Of a stretch of 35,366 nucleotides of DNA, positions 1 through 8,112 are shown one piece after another. Where the stretch lies: the NCBI GenBank assembly GCA_902705835.1, contig CACSIN010000016.1, positions 1-35,366 of the forward strand. The letters are read 5' to 3'. The position numbers and the translations under genes are program-made. The stretch's first letter is position 1, and the number at the start of each line of letters is the position of its first letter. This DNA is from BD1-7 clade bacterium. Lineage in GTDB: Bacteria > Pseudomonadota > Gammaproteobacteria > Pseudomonadales > DT-91. The notes beneath the pieces were generated by a model. That model saw only the letters and a list, made by a program, of their open reading frames with translations, was not told the DNA's origin and ran no database searches.

Positions 1-177
1 TTTGGTAGACGAACGATCAAACAACGATGAGGGTATATAGGCGGCTAGTATTTGCTGCATGGTCGACAACTGATGTGACTGTAATTTATTCTGAATCGCT
101 TTGTACTTGCGTGCAGCTGATAGCGGCTTTTTGCGTAGCGTTTGGATGTGGAATTGGGGTGATAGAAAAAGCTGCAT
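1..177 (-). CDS. Probable IS4-type transposase, N-terminal fragment cut by window edge
   Basis: Reading leftward from an ATG at 177-175, 59 codons stay open to the window edge. The predicted start is MQLFLSPQFHIQTLRKKPLS, followed by Lys/Gln-rich helical sequence and a segment with the sense LAAYIPSSLF. An opening with an Arg/Lys-Lys-Pro-Leu-Ser block, a helical stretch and an IP-S-LF motif is what I recall from N-termini of IS4-family transposases in Vibrio and Shewanella relatives; this is recognition from memory, not an alignment. No clear Shine-Dalgarno precedes the ATG. A TATAAT hexamer lies upstream on the same strand (219-224) without a good -35. The catalytic DDE residues would lie outside the window, so whether the element is intact cannot be judged. 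Confidence 0.4.
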   Translation of the reverse strand, partial: MQLFLSPQFHIQTLRKKPLSAARKYKAIQNKLQSHQLSTMQQILAAYIPSSLFDRSSTK

Positions 178-375
178 GGCAAAGGCTACTCGGTGGCGAA
201 TAGCCCTTATTTTAAAGCATTATAGCGCCGCTAGAGGAGCTTAACTTAGTGCCATTCGGGTCAGAGTAATTGATTTTGACTACCAGAGGAATATTTCAAC
301 AACGCTGCCCCCTTTGATTAATAAGGGCTAATAGTTTCCATGCGAACTCCTTTTGCATGTTGTCGGTGTTGTTAG

Positions 376-777
376 TTATTTTTCCTCACAGGTTCCCCAA
401 AGAAGGCCGTCTGCAGAGGCTTCTCGATCGAGATAGCATTTTACCTGTATCGGACGACCGTCCAGTTCGCCATTCAATGAATAGTTGCGCTTACTAGCCA
501 CCCAAATTTCAAGCTCGCCTGATGGCATTTTGGCGCGAATAACTTGTTGGATATCTGGCTCGTGCGGAAGAAAAGCGGCAGTTCCAGCAGCCGCAATAAC
601 TTCAGGAAATTCGAAATGACCATTGCTATCAGTCGTTACGGTATCCATGCCCTGTTTACCGTTCCAACCCCAAACCCACCGTCTTTCTATAACGACGCCA
701 GGCATCGGTTGATCATTGCTCGATAAAGCAGCGCCGCTAAAGGGAGAACATAGAACGAATTTTTTACCGAAAGCCAT
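376..777 (-). CDS. DUF6795-family small protein, 133 aa
   Basis: The ATG at 777 is preferred over an upstream in-frame ATG at 801 because AGGAG stands five bases before it. The product opens MAFGKKFVLCSPFSGAAL, followed by a short beta-rich carboxypeptidase-regulatory-like segment with a TTDSNGHFEFPEV turn, then EIWVASKRNYSLNGE and a closing VKCYLD and WGTCEEK. The layout of a CLFS-SG start, a T-D-NG-FEFP strand, an EIW--KR motif and two late cysteines is that of the DUF6795 family, whose function is unknown. The family fold suggests a transthyretin-like beta sandwich. With the downstream start the N-terminus has no convincing signal peptide; the longer form would add a short hydrophobic segment. 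It is a lone gene, divergent from the large membrane protein to its right. Confidence 0.72.
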   Translation of the reverse strand: MAFGKKFVLCSPFSGAALSSNDQPMPGVVIERRWVWGWNGKQGMDTVTTDSNGHFEFPEVIAAAGTAAFLPHEPDIQQVIRAKMPSGELEIWVASKRNYSLNGELDGRPIQVKCYLDREASADGLLWGTCEEK

Positions 778-1159
778 AGCCACTCCTGATACCAATAGCA
801 TGAGAAAAAGGAAGACAACGAAGCCCGCTTAAAAAAGTCGGTATACGTTAGCTTCATCATAATTCATTGCAGCAGTATTCCTTGCGTTGAAATGCGACCA
901 GACCATGACCCTAACGGAATCTTTTATGCATTACCACGCCAAACGATGTTCGCAAACATACAGGTAAACTCTGGCTAAAATGCAGATGCGCACAAAAAAA
1001 TCTAACCCGTCGCGATTATTGCAACACTATTCAGTTTTACCTACGAACTTTAGTTTACTATAAACACGCCCATCGCGAGCCGGTGTATACCGCGCCGCAT
1101 TTAAAAGCACACGCACATTTTCATCGGCACGGCCGGTGTCGGACAAATGGATTGACCCT
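778..1159. other. Intergenic region between divergent genes
   Basis: This 382-bp gap separates the DUF6795 gene (leftward) from the large membrane-protein gene (rightward) and should hold both promoters. On the + strand TTTTAC at 1035-1040 and TACTAT at 1057-1062, 16 bases apart, form a weak sigma70-like candidate for the rightward gene. I see no RNA gene and no convincing short coding frame here. Confidence 0.4.
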
Positions 1160-4100
1160 ATGGCTAACCTGACAATCTCCCTACGATATCTGCTGGCGGC
1201 ATGTCTGCTGCTGATCACTGGTTTGTCGGCCAGTTTACAGGCACAAACTGCTAGCCAATTTGAAACGGATTGGGCTCCCTGGGTTGAAGAGAAACACCCG
1301 AATCTTGATTGCCCATGGCTGGCGTCAGCGAGCGGTAAATCTGCACCGCGTTCGTGTTTATGGCCTGAGCAGTTGTCGATGTCGCTGCTCAACAATGGCT
1401 TGAACTTCCACTATACGTTTGAAACGTTCTCTGATGAGGCATTGGTCTATTTGCCGGGGAATCACAAACATTGGCCGCAGGCTGTTCAATTAAATGTGTT
1501 GTCAGGCTCAGCAGCCAGCCGCCGCACAACGTCGCCGCTACTGGATGTGAACGGCAAACCTGCTTTGCATGTGGCTAAGGGTCGATATCAAGTGAGCGGG
1601 CAATTTCGTTGGCAACAACAACCGGCATCGTTAATGGTACCGGCAAACATCGCATTGCTGGCACTGACGCGTGGCAAACAATCTCAAACGATCAATCGCC
1701 ATGGTGATCAGCTTGTGCTGGGGCGTGCCGAGACGCAGCAAAAGCAGGTAGAGCGTAATCGCTTGAACGTGCAGGTGTTTCGTAAATTGGATGACGGCGT
1801 GCCGCTGATGATGACGACGGCGTTAAAATTATCCGTCAGTGGTTCGGCACGAGAAGTCGACCTTGGGCGTTTGTTGCCGGCTAACAGTGAAGTCATTCGC
1901 ATCGATTCTCGATTACCAGCACGCGTGGATGCCAACGGTAATATTCGCGTTCAATTAAAACCGGGTGAATACACGCTGTGGGTGACTGCTCGCTTTACCA
2001 ATAACCCAACCACGGTGGGTATGCAGGCTGAGAGTAAACACTGGCCGAAAGATGAGTACATCAGTTTTGTGCCCAATACAGATATTCGGCAAGTGGCCTT
2101 AAGTGGCGCAACGGCGGTTGATACTTCGTTGATTGATATTCCGGGCGGCTGGCGCAATTTGGCGACCTATCGATTAACGCCAGATACACCGTTGAAAATC
2201 ACAACTGAAGAGCGTGGCGATAGCCATCCTCGTGCTAATCAATTGGCGTTTCAGCGCAACTTATGGCTCGATTTCGACGGCAAAGGCATGACCGTATTGG
2301 ATGATATCGGCGGCCAAATGTTTCAAGGCTGGCGACTGAACGCTGGCGAAGGGATGCAGGTGGGCCGTGCCACAGTAGCCGGCAATCCGGTGTTGATTAC
2401 CGATGACAAAGGCCAGCAAGGCATCGAAATTCGTAGCCCGGATGTGGCTGTGCAGGCGGTTTCTCGTTTAGAGAATCCACGTGAGTTTTCTGCCATCGGT
2501 TGGCATACCGATGCTGATAGCTACGAAAGCACCTTGCACTTACCACCGGGTTGGCGTGTGCTGATGGTGAATGGTGTCGACAGTGCCGAGGGCAGTTGGC
2601 TAACACATTGGAATCTCTGGTCGATATTTTTGGTATTAATCTTAGTGGCAGCAACCTACCAATTGATGGGGATAAAAGTCGCGTTATTGGCTGCGGTGAT
2701 GTTGGTGATCAGCTTCCACGAGCCGGATACACCACTATGGGTTTGGCCACCGCTGTTGTTAATTATCGCCTTGTTACCCTTAGTAAAAGGCACGTGGCAT
2801 CGTCTATTTAGCGTGGCCGGTGGCCTTTGTGCGGTTGCGCTGGTGATTCTGACGGTGAGTTTTGCGATTGATAACTTCCGGTTGGCCATATACCCCTCTT
2901 TGGAGCGTTCGCAGGTCGGCCATTATGGTGGCAGTATGAGCGGTTATCAGGCAGGTGAAGCAATGCATTTTGCTGAGCCTGAGCTTGCTGACGCTGAGCG
3001 GCAAGTGAGATCAACTCAGCGAATGAAAAAGAGTATGACGAGCCTGTCTGCATTGGGCGATGAAAACACCGTGACACAGGCGCCTCGTAAAAAAGCCTTT
3101 AACCCCTATCAACTTACCGAGAATGATCGTGTGCAAACCGGCCCGGGCTTACCCACTTGGACGTGGAATCGCCTTTACCTGAATACCTCTGGCCCTGTGA
3201 TGGCGAATCAGCAAATCGATATTGTCTACAGTGCACCTTGGCTGACGCGTTTGTGGCTGGTTGCCAGTGTGCTGTTGATTGCAGCGTTTGGCGTGATTGT
3301 CTTGCAGCGGCTTGCAGCAGTGGTAAAACCATCAGAATCCGATATACCCTCAACAACTACGGCATCTGCAATAGCGGCGTTAATCTTGCCATTGATCTTC
3401 GTATCAACGGCGATCACGTCAAGCTCATCAGCCTATGCGGATGAGTACCCGCCGAAACATCTGATGACTGAGTTGGAGCAGCGGTTGACGAAAAAACCCG
3501 TATGCTTGCCACATTGTGTTGGGTTTGATAATGGTCGGTTAACCGCTAATAAAAATCGGTTTAGCTTGCGCTTTGATGCCTACGCTGATGCCGCAGTGGC
3601 AGCGCCGTTACCGAAAGGTGATTGGCAGCTGACGCGGGTTTTGGTGGATGGTAAACCCGCCTCGGTACAGAGCAAAAACGGTCAGCTGTTGATACGGTTA
3701 GATAAAGGTCGGCATGCGATTGAAATGCAGGCCAAAACCCAAGCCGATCAGGTTACGGTTAACTTTTCGCAGCCAGTACATAACTTTGTTGCGCAAGCTG
3801 AGCACTGGCAGATCGATGGATTGATTGATCAACGGATGCCCAATAACAGCCTGAGCCTAACGGCGCGCGCGAAAACTCAGCAGGCCAACGAGACAACACT
3901 AAAACCTGCACCGGTAGAAGCGTTTGTGTTGGTGCATCGCACCCTAACGCTAGGCCAACAGTGGCGTTTAGAAACACACGTACAGCGATTAGCACCGAAT
4001 CAAGGCGCGATCACCGTGCGGGTGCCGCTGTGGCCTGAAGAACAGGTATTGAGCGATGTGCCTATCGACAACGGCCATGTCACGATTCAGCTGAAGGCGA

Positions 4101-5386
4101 ACCAGTCGTCGGCGCACTGGCGTTCAAGTTTGAAGCCGGTTGAACAGCTAACGCTGGAAGCTAAAGCTCAAAAACACTTTCTTGAGACATGGCGGGTAGA
4201 ACCCTCTTCGTTATGGCGTGTCGATTATCAGGGTTTACCGCCGGTGAAAGAAGCCGATAGCGTAAGCACCTTGCGCCCACTTTGGAAACCTTGGCCGGGC
4301 GATAAGCTGGCGTTAGCAATGAGCCGGCCAGCGGGTATTAAAGGGCCGACTCGAACCGTCGAAAAAGCCAGCCTGCATTATACAGCGGGCAAACAACTGC
4401 AAAAATCAGAACTGCGATTAGACGTGCGGGCTAGCCAAGGCGGATTCTACCCCATCGGTTTACCGGAGAACGCCAAGGTGTTGTCGCTGCGTGTGAATGG
4501 AAAATCCCTCAATGTGCCGACTGAATCGTCAATTCGCGTGCCGCTACAGCCGGGGCTTCAAGAGGTTGAGGTAAGCTTCCAGCAAGCGGTTGCATTGCCA
4601 TGGTGGAGCACGACGCCTGCGATCCAATTACCTGAGCAAGCGACCAATATTAGCCTCAGCTATGAGCTGCCGAAAGATCGCTGGGCGCTGTATTTGCAAG
4701 GCCCACCGATTGGCCCTGCAATGCTGTATTGGGGGGTGTTACTGGTGATCATCCTCGCGGCCATTGCATTGAATACGCTGACCCGCAAGCTGCAACTGAA
4801 CATCCCTGTTAGCTTGTTCGATTGGTTGTTACTGGGTATTGGTTTATCCACGGTGAACGGCTTTGGTATCTTCTGGATTGCGGCGTTCTTCTTCATTTGT
4901 GCCTGGCGTTACCAGCGGGTGCAGCCAGAATCAATGCCACGCCTTGCGTTCAATAGTTTGCAGATATTCTTGGTATTCGGTGCGGTGGTGAGTGCGATGA
5001 TTTTAGTCGGTGCTATTCCGTTAGGGCTGTTGTCTTCACCGGATATGAAGGTCGTCGGTAATGGCAGCTATGCCGGTTACTTCAGTTGGTATCAGGATCG
5101 GGCTGCTGGTAGTGACTTCCCAACTGCGGATGTTTTCAGCGTGCCGCTGTTTGCGTATCGTGTGGTGATGTTGTTGTGGGCGCTGTGGATTGCCAGCCGC
5201 TTATTGGCTTGGGCAAAATGGGTTTGGTCGGCGTTTACGGAAGAACGCGTATGGACCGACTTACCTAAGAAAGAATCAACCGTAAATATGGCTGAGTCAC
5301 AACCCGTTGCTGCACCGGATGCTGAGTTTGATGCCGAGGTTCAATCCGCTGATAAACCTGACGAGGGCGATTCGAAAGCACCGTAG
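1160..5386 (+). CDS. Large multi-pass membrane protein of unknown function, 1408 aa
   Basis: I chose ATG 1160 over an in-frame GTG at 1136 because a clean signal peptide follows directly (MANLTISLRYLLAACLLLIT, then ASLQAQTA); neither start has a good ribosome site. Order of parts: signal peptide; an exported beta-rich region to about residue 480; four or so membrane spans around 484-575; a soluble stretch; a span near 696-715; then a second signal-like hydrophobic segment ending SSSSAYADE (A760 before D761). A second beta-rich periplasmic half follows (with a CLPHC motif near 783) to about 1185. Four or five more spans come near 1188-1375, and finally an acidic tail. I recognise the arrangement from uncharacterised gammaproteobacterial inner-membrane proteins but no function is known. 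It is followed by a perfect inverted repeat, so it is probably monocistronic. Confidence 0.8.
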   Translation: MANLTISLRYLLAACLLLITGLSASLQAQTASQFETDWAPWVEEKHPNLDCPWLASASGKSAPRSCLWPEQLSMSLLNNGLNFHYTFETFSDEALVYLPGNHKHWPQAVQLNVLSGSAASRRTTSPLLDVNGKPALHVAKGRYQVSGQFRWQQQPASLMVPANIALLALTRGKQSQTINRHGDQLVLGRAETQQKQVERNRLNVQVFRKLDDGVPLMMTTALKLSVSGSAREVDLGRLLPANSEVIRIDSRLPARVDANGNIRVQLKPGEYTLWVTARFTNNPTTVGMQAESKHWPKDEYISFVPNTDIRQVALSGATAVDTSLIDIPGGWRNLATYRLTPDTPLKITTEERGDSHPRANQLAFQRNLWLDFDGKGMTVLDDIGGQMFQGWRLNAGEGMQVGRATVAGNPVLITDDKGQQGIEIRSPDVAVQAVSRLENPREFSAIGWHTDADSYESTLHLPPGWRVLMVNGVDSAEGSWLTHWNLWSIFLVLILVAATYQLMGIKVALLAAVMLVISFHEPDTPLWVWPPLLLIIALLPLVKGTWHRLFSVAGGLCAVALVILTVSFAIDNFRLAIYPSLERSQVGHYGGSMSGYQAGEAMHFAEPELADAERQVRSTQRMKKSMTSLSALGDENTVTQAPRKKAFNPYQLTENDRVQTGPGLPTWTWNRLYLNTSGPVMANQQIDIVYSAPWLTRLWLVASVLLIAAFGVIVLQRLAAVVKPSESDIPSTTTASAIAALILPLIFVSTAITSSSSAYADEYPPKHLMTELEQRLTKKPVCLPHCVGFDNGRLTANKNRFSLRFDAYADAAVAAPLPKGDWQLTRVLVDGKPASVQSKNGQLLIRLDKGRHAIEMQAKTQADQVTVNFSQPVHNFVAQAEHWQIDGLIDQRMPNNSLSLTARAKTQQANETTLKPAPVEAFVLVHRTLTLGQQWRLETHVQRLAPNQGAITVRVPLWPEEQVLSDVPIDNGHVTIQLKANQSSAHWRSSLKPVEQLTLEAKAQKHFLETWRVEPSSLWRVDYQGLPPVKEADSVSTLRPLWKPWPGDKLALAMSRPAGIKGPTRTVEKASLHYTAGKQLQKSELRLDVRASQGGFYPIGLPENAKVLSLRVNGKSLNVPTESSIRVPLQPGLQEVEVSFQQAVALPWWSTTPAIQLPEQATNISLSYELPKDRWALYLQGPPIGPAMLYWGVLLVIILAAIALNTLTRKLQLNIPVSLFDWLLLGIGLSTVNGFGIFWIAAFFFICAWRYQRVQPESMPRLAFNSLQIFLVFGAVVSAMILVGAIPLGLLSSPDMKVVGNGSYAGYFSWYQDRAAGSDFPTADVFSVPLFAYRVVMLLWALWIASRLLAWAKWVWSAFTEERVWTDLPKKESTVNMAESQPVAAPDAEFDAEVQSADKPDEGDSKAP

Positions 5387-5878
5387 AGCGCTTCTATTCG
5401 TTGACACTTGATGCTGCGTAAATATTGATGCCGGTTGATCGAAAACGGCATCAATATTCGAGAGTATGGCGGTGTAGATCGAGAGGTCTGAGGTGAATAG
5501 CACTCGGTCAAGTACTCATTGAGAAGTATTCAGTATACCCGACGCTGAATACCAAAAAACTACATGCATCATCCGTTCTTTCGGGGTTTCTCTTTCTGGT
5601 CATAGAAATCACCCCGATACTCTTTGCGTATTTGAGCCTAGCGTTGTGACAATGGTATATAGGCATAACCTTTGAACCCGCAAGGTTGGCGATGAAATAA
5701 ATGTTATAACGAGAGACCAAGTAGTCTAAACAAAGTAATAGTCCGATCAGAGCACTCAACAGGTACCCACGCGATCGCAACTGCTGCACACTTACTGCAC
5801 CTCTGGCGCTTCGTGCTAGCAGCCTGGGCGTAAAGCACTATACAATCAACTTCAAATCCAAAAAGAGTATTGTTTTTC
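5387..5878. other. Non-coding gap upstream of small gene
   Basis: Apart from the 13-bp inverted repeat near its left end, this 492-bp region shows no convincing gene. A TATACAAT at 5839-5846 would fit a -10 element for the small gene starting at 5879, but no matching -35 box is visible. A leftward open frame at 5789-5508 lacks a ribosome site and looks like chance. Confidence 0.4.
5421..5458. terminator. Perfect 13-bp inverted repeat, possible terminator
   Basis: AATATTGATGCCG at 5421-5433 and its exact reverse complement at 5446-5458 enclose a 12-base loop, 34 bases after the stop codon of the large membrane-protein gene. No T-run follows on either strand, so a standard intrinsic terminator is doubtful. 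An RNA 3'-end stabilising hairpin or a protein-binding palindrome are alternatives. Confidence 0.5.
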
Positions 5879-6088
5879 ATGGTAAATAAAGATTTCATTC
5901 ATCAGCGTATTTGCGCGTATGCCGGAAAAGAAATTGACCCGACGATAGATGCAGAGGTGGTAGAGATTTTGCGTTCAAAATTTAATATTCACTTACCACA
6001 GAGAGCCTCAATAAATGATTCTCTCGCATCAGCAGCCAGCGATCATGAAATTCTAACTCTCCTATTACAATATCGTACAATGGCGTAA
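5879..6088 (+). CDS. Small hypothetical protein, 69 aa
   Basis: Starts at ATG 5879 (a TTG lies three codons upstream) with a purine-rich AAAAGAG about 11 bases before it. The product begins MVNKDFIHQRICAYAGKEID and is soluble and largely helical, with an HLPQRASINDSLASAASDHE segment and a final LLLQYRTM. The balanced amino-acid composition, the ribosome-site-like purines and an upstream TATACAAT argue that it is real. I do not recognise a named family; it has the look of a short conserved gammaproteobacterial protein. It sits alone between the large membrane-protein gene and the convergent TetR gene. No function can be assigned. Confidence 0.6.
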   Translation: MVNKDFIHQRICAYAGKEIDPTIDAEVVEILRSKFNIHLPQRASINDSLASAASDHEILTLLLQYRTMA

Positions 6089-6273
6089 TTATTGTGAGTG
6101 ATTCAACGAGTAGTTAACCCCGCTCTTCTATCTTAGCTTCTTGATTTTGGCGCGTAAGCAAGCGCACAACAAGAGCCGGTTGGGGTGATTACCGATAAAA
6201 TTCGCATGGAAGTCAGCAGCCCCCTGCATTGATTAGTTTCTGCTACGTGGCGCGCCCTCCCCGGCAGCAGGTA

Positions 6274-6825
6274 TTAGCACTCAAGGCTATGTAAAATTCT
6301 TACGCTACTTTGAACTATCTCAGTGCTTTCTCCCGTCATATATGCAGTGGTTATTGCGCCCTCCTTCAGCAAACAAATCACATTTAGAAGATCGGGTGAA
6401 TCTTTGCTTAGTTTACTTTGAATAAGCCGCCGAACTTGTTCTTTGTGGTAACAGCAATAGCGAGAAATTTGGCTTTCTGGGTTACTAAACTCTGCTGATG
6501 TGTTGATAAAGAAACACCCTCGAAACGCTCCTAGAAGTTTTTCATTTCCAGTAAACCAGCTTTGTAACGATCCGAAAAGAACATCAATCAGTTCGTCGTT
6601 GCTGGTTATTTCCTCTAGCTTACCTTCCAACCAGCTCATGAAGAGTTGATGCCTTTGCTGCAAGGCAGCCATGATCAAATCATCCTTACCATTAAAATGG
6701 CTATACAGTGTTTTTTTAGCAACGCCTGATACTTTGATGACCTCATTGATACCAACTGAGTGAATGCCTTGTCGATAAAATAAGTCTAATGCGGTATTTA
6801 ACAGTAACTCGCGCTTTTGGCTCAT
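6274..6825 (-). CDS. TetR/AcrR-family transcriptional repressor, 183 aa
   Basis: ATG 6825 is preceded by a strong GGAGG six bases upstream. The N-terminus is a standard TetR DNA-binding domain: helix RELLLNTALDLFYRQG, then the helix-turn-helix at about residues 25-44 (GINEVIKVSGVAKKTLYSHF), followed by KDDLIMAAL. Residues 60-183 form the ligand-binding and dimerisation domain, which does not reveal its ligand; it contains three cysteines in the span RYCCYH and CFFINTS. The length is typical for the family. The gene is divergent from the HPP-family gene, and a long inverted repeat lies across the shared promoter region, so autorepression together with control of the HPP gene is the natural inference. 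Confidence 0.9.
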   Translation of the reverse strand: MSQKRELLLNTALDLFYRQGIHSVGINEVIKVSGVAKKTLYSHFNGKDDLIMAALQQRHQLFMSWLEGKLEEITSNDELIDVLFGSLQSWFTGNEKLLGAFRGCFFINTSAEFSNPESQISRYCCYHKEQVRRLIQSKLSKDSPDLLNVICLLKEGAITTAYMTGESTEIVQSSVRILHSLEC

Positions 6826-6866
6826 CGCGAACCTCCATAAAATTAATTGTACTTATATTGACAAAG

Positions 6867-6910
6867 GTAGAACGATTTGTCTACTCTATCAAATAGACAG
6901 ATCGTTCTAC
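6867..6910. promoter_or_regulatory. TetR operator: 17-bp inverted repeat between tetR-like and HPP genes
   Basis: GTAGAACGATTTGTCTA (6867-6883) and TAGACAGATCGTTCTAC (6894-6910) are inverted copies with one mismatch, 10 bases apart. A consensus -35 TTGACA lies just left at 6858-6863 reading toward the HPP gene, with a weak -10 (TACTCT) inside the left arm. The HPP ribosome site GAGGTG and ATG follow the right arm directly. A repressor dimer bound here would cover both divergent promoters. That the adjacent TetR protein binds it is inference from position and symmetry. Confidence 0.78.
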
Positions 6911-6925
6911 TTTTGAGGTGTATAT

Positions 6926-7384
6926 ATGAATCGCTATTTGTTAGCTTTAATTGCAGGAGTTGGCGCTTCGATCACAATAGGCTTGTTGTCATTTATTGAA
7001 GCAAATATGGAGAACGCGGTATTAATTATGGCGCCGTTTGGCGCAACTGCTGTACTTGTTTTTGGCGTACCAAATAGCCCTTTAGCGCAGGCCAAAAACG
7101 TAATTTTTGGGCACTTAATTACAGCATCTATTGGGATATTCTTTTATCAATACATCGGCGTAACGCCCATTACACTCGCCATCGCAACGGGGCTGGGTGT
7201 TACCTGTATGTTGGTTTCAAAAACAACACACCCACCTGCCGGCGCAAACCCAATCTTAATTATGCTTTCAGGGCAAGGCTGGCTGTTTTTGGTAACACCG
7301 GTATTAGTCGGCTCTATAGTGATGGTTTTGATGGGCAAAGGGTTTCAAAAGTTTCAGGGTTACCTTCCTATTCCAGGGCGCTAA
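6926..7384 (+). CDS. HPP-family integral membrane protein, 152 aa
   Basis: ATG 6926 follows GAGGTG at a normal distance. The protein is almost entirely hydrophobic with about four membrane spans (near residues 5-25, 28-48, 60-78/82-98 and 115-137). It carries the family signature HPPAGANP at residues 102-109, preceded by SKTT. HPP proteins are inner-membrane proteins; some family members have been linked to nitrite transport in chloroplasts and cyanobacteria, but bacterial members are mostly uncharacterised, so substrate is not assigned. Length matches the short bacterial form without CBS domains. Its promoter overlaps the inverted repeat next to the divergent TetR gene, so expression is probably inducible by whatever that repressor senses. 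Confidence 0.88.
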   Translation: MNRYLLALIAGVGASITIGLLSFIEANMENAVLIMAPFGATAVLVFGVPNSPLAQAKNVIFGHLITASIGIFFYQYIGVTPITLAIATGLGVTCMLVSKTTHPPAGANPILIMLSGQGWLFLVTPVLVGSIVMVLMGKGFQKFQGYLPIPGR

Positions 7385-7950
7385 CGATCAATAATCAGCG
7401 CTCCTCACAATACCCACAAGGACGTGAATAGCCCGCTATCTCTGGATCATCGCTTATAAAACTGGCTATATGGAAGGTGGGGCGCTTTATCAAGGTTGGA
7501 GTCCGCTCTCGCTAACATAGTTAATAGGGTTTGAAATTTATAGTTCCATTCACCACCTCTCGGATCAGAAAAAACATTTTTTAGACGCGGCTACGCCTGA
7601 ATGGCGCAAACAGGCCCGTCACTGGCAGGCCGTTCACCTGTTTGCATTAAGATTTCATAGTAGTGAATTGTTGAGTGTGAGGTATTGACCTACCCCAGAG
7701 CAGTGAACATTCGAAATCTCCTGCCTGCGAGGATCAACGCTGTCCCAATCGTAATCGTCGCAATAACTGGCTGGGGCAACACACTTATTGACAAGGGTTT
7801 GACGGGGTTATACCTGAACCCGAGCCGCACGAGTGATCGCAAATATATATCAGGAACAAACTTATGCACCTCCATTTAGAATAGTCGTTGTCGAGCGCGA
7901 TATGAGATTGCTCGAATGTCGACATCTAAACCTTCAACCAGGCGAATATC
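7385..7950. other. Non-coding region downstream of HPP gene
   Basis: No convincing gene is seen. Overlapping open frames at 7685-7879 (+) and 7690-7875 (-) read through the same DNA, have no ribosome sites and match nothing I know. The only clear structure is an inverted repeat, GCAAACAGG (7606-7614) with CCTGTTTGC (7637-7645). The rest may be decayed sequence next to the mobile-element relic. Confidence 0.4.
7606..7645. repeat. Perfect 9-bp inverted repeat with 22-base loop
   Basis: GCAAACAGG at 7606-7614 is matched exactly in inverse by CCTGTTTGC at 7637-7645. It stands 220 bases after the HPP stop codon with no T-run after it, so it is not a plain terminator. The loop is GC-rich and partly self-complementary. 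Function unknown. Confidence 0.45.
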
Positions 7951-8112
7951 TTTAGGGAGCCTCTAAAAACGTAGGCGACGCAGCGCTGGCGAGGCAAAAT
8001 TCGATGAAAACGGGCGGGGCCGACCCTCGGGTTTATGTGCAATAAGTGACCGATTTGATTTGAATTTTAACGACGCCAGCGCAAGCAAGATAGTTTTTAG
8101 AGGTTCCCTTTA
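7951..8112. mobile_element. MITE-like element, 154 bp, with TTTA target duplication
   Basis: The element spans 7955-8108. Its ends are inverted copies: GGGAGCCTCTAAAAAC (7955-7970) and GTTTTTAGAGGTTCCC (8093-8108), one mismatch in 16. Symmetry continues inward imperfectly: the rightward GAATTTTAACGACGCCAGCG (8062-8081) matches the reverse complement of the left part around 7971-8001. TTTA immediately flanks both ends (7951-7954 and 8109-8112), a likely 4-bp target duplication. There is no room for a transposase, so it would be a non-autonomous element moved by an IS elsewhere in the genome, possibly an IS5-like one; the family is not established from sequence alone. Confidence 0.75.

Noticed and set aside
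1027..1395. 122-codon frame on the - strand across the start of the large membrane-protein gene
   Set aside because: It overlaps a clear signal-peptide-bearing gene on the other strand and has no recognisable product or ribosome site.
5508..5789. 93-codon frame on the - strand with a hydrophobic start
   Set aside because: No ribosome site, no recognised family, and an abnormal composition after the hydrophobic segment; likely chance.
7606..7645. Integron attC site
   Set aside because: The hairpin lacks the conserved RYYYAAC and GTTRRRY ends of attC sites, and there is no integrase or cassette array.
7685..7879. Overlapping frames on both strands between the HPP gene and the MITE-like element
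   Set aside because: Both strands are open over the same bases, neither has a ribosome site, and neither product is recognised. Kept as non-coding.
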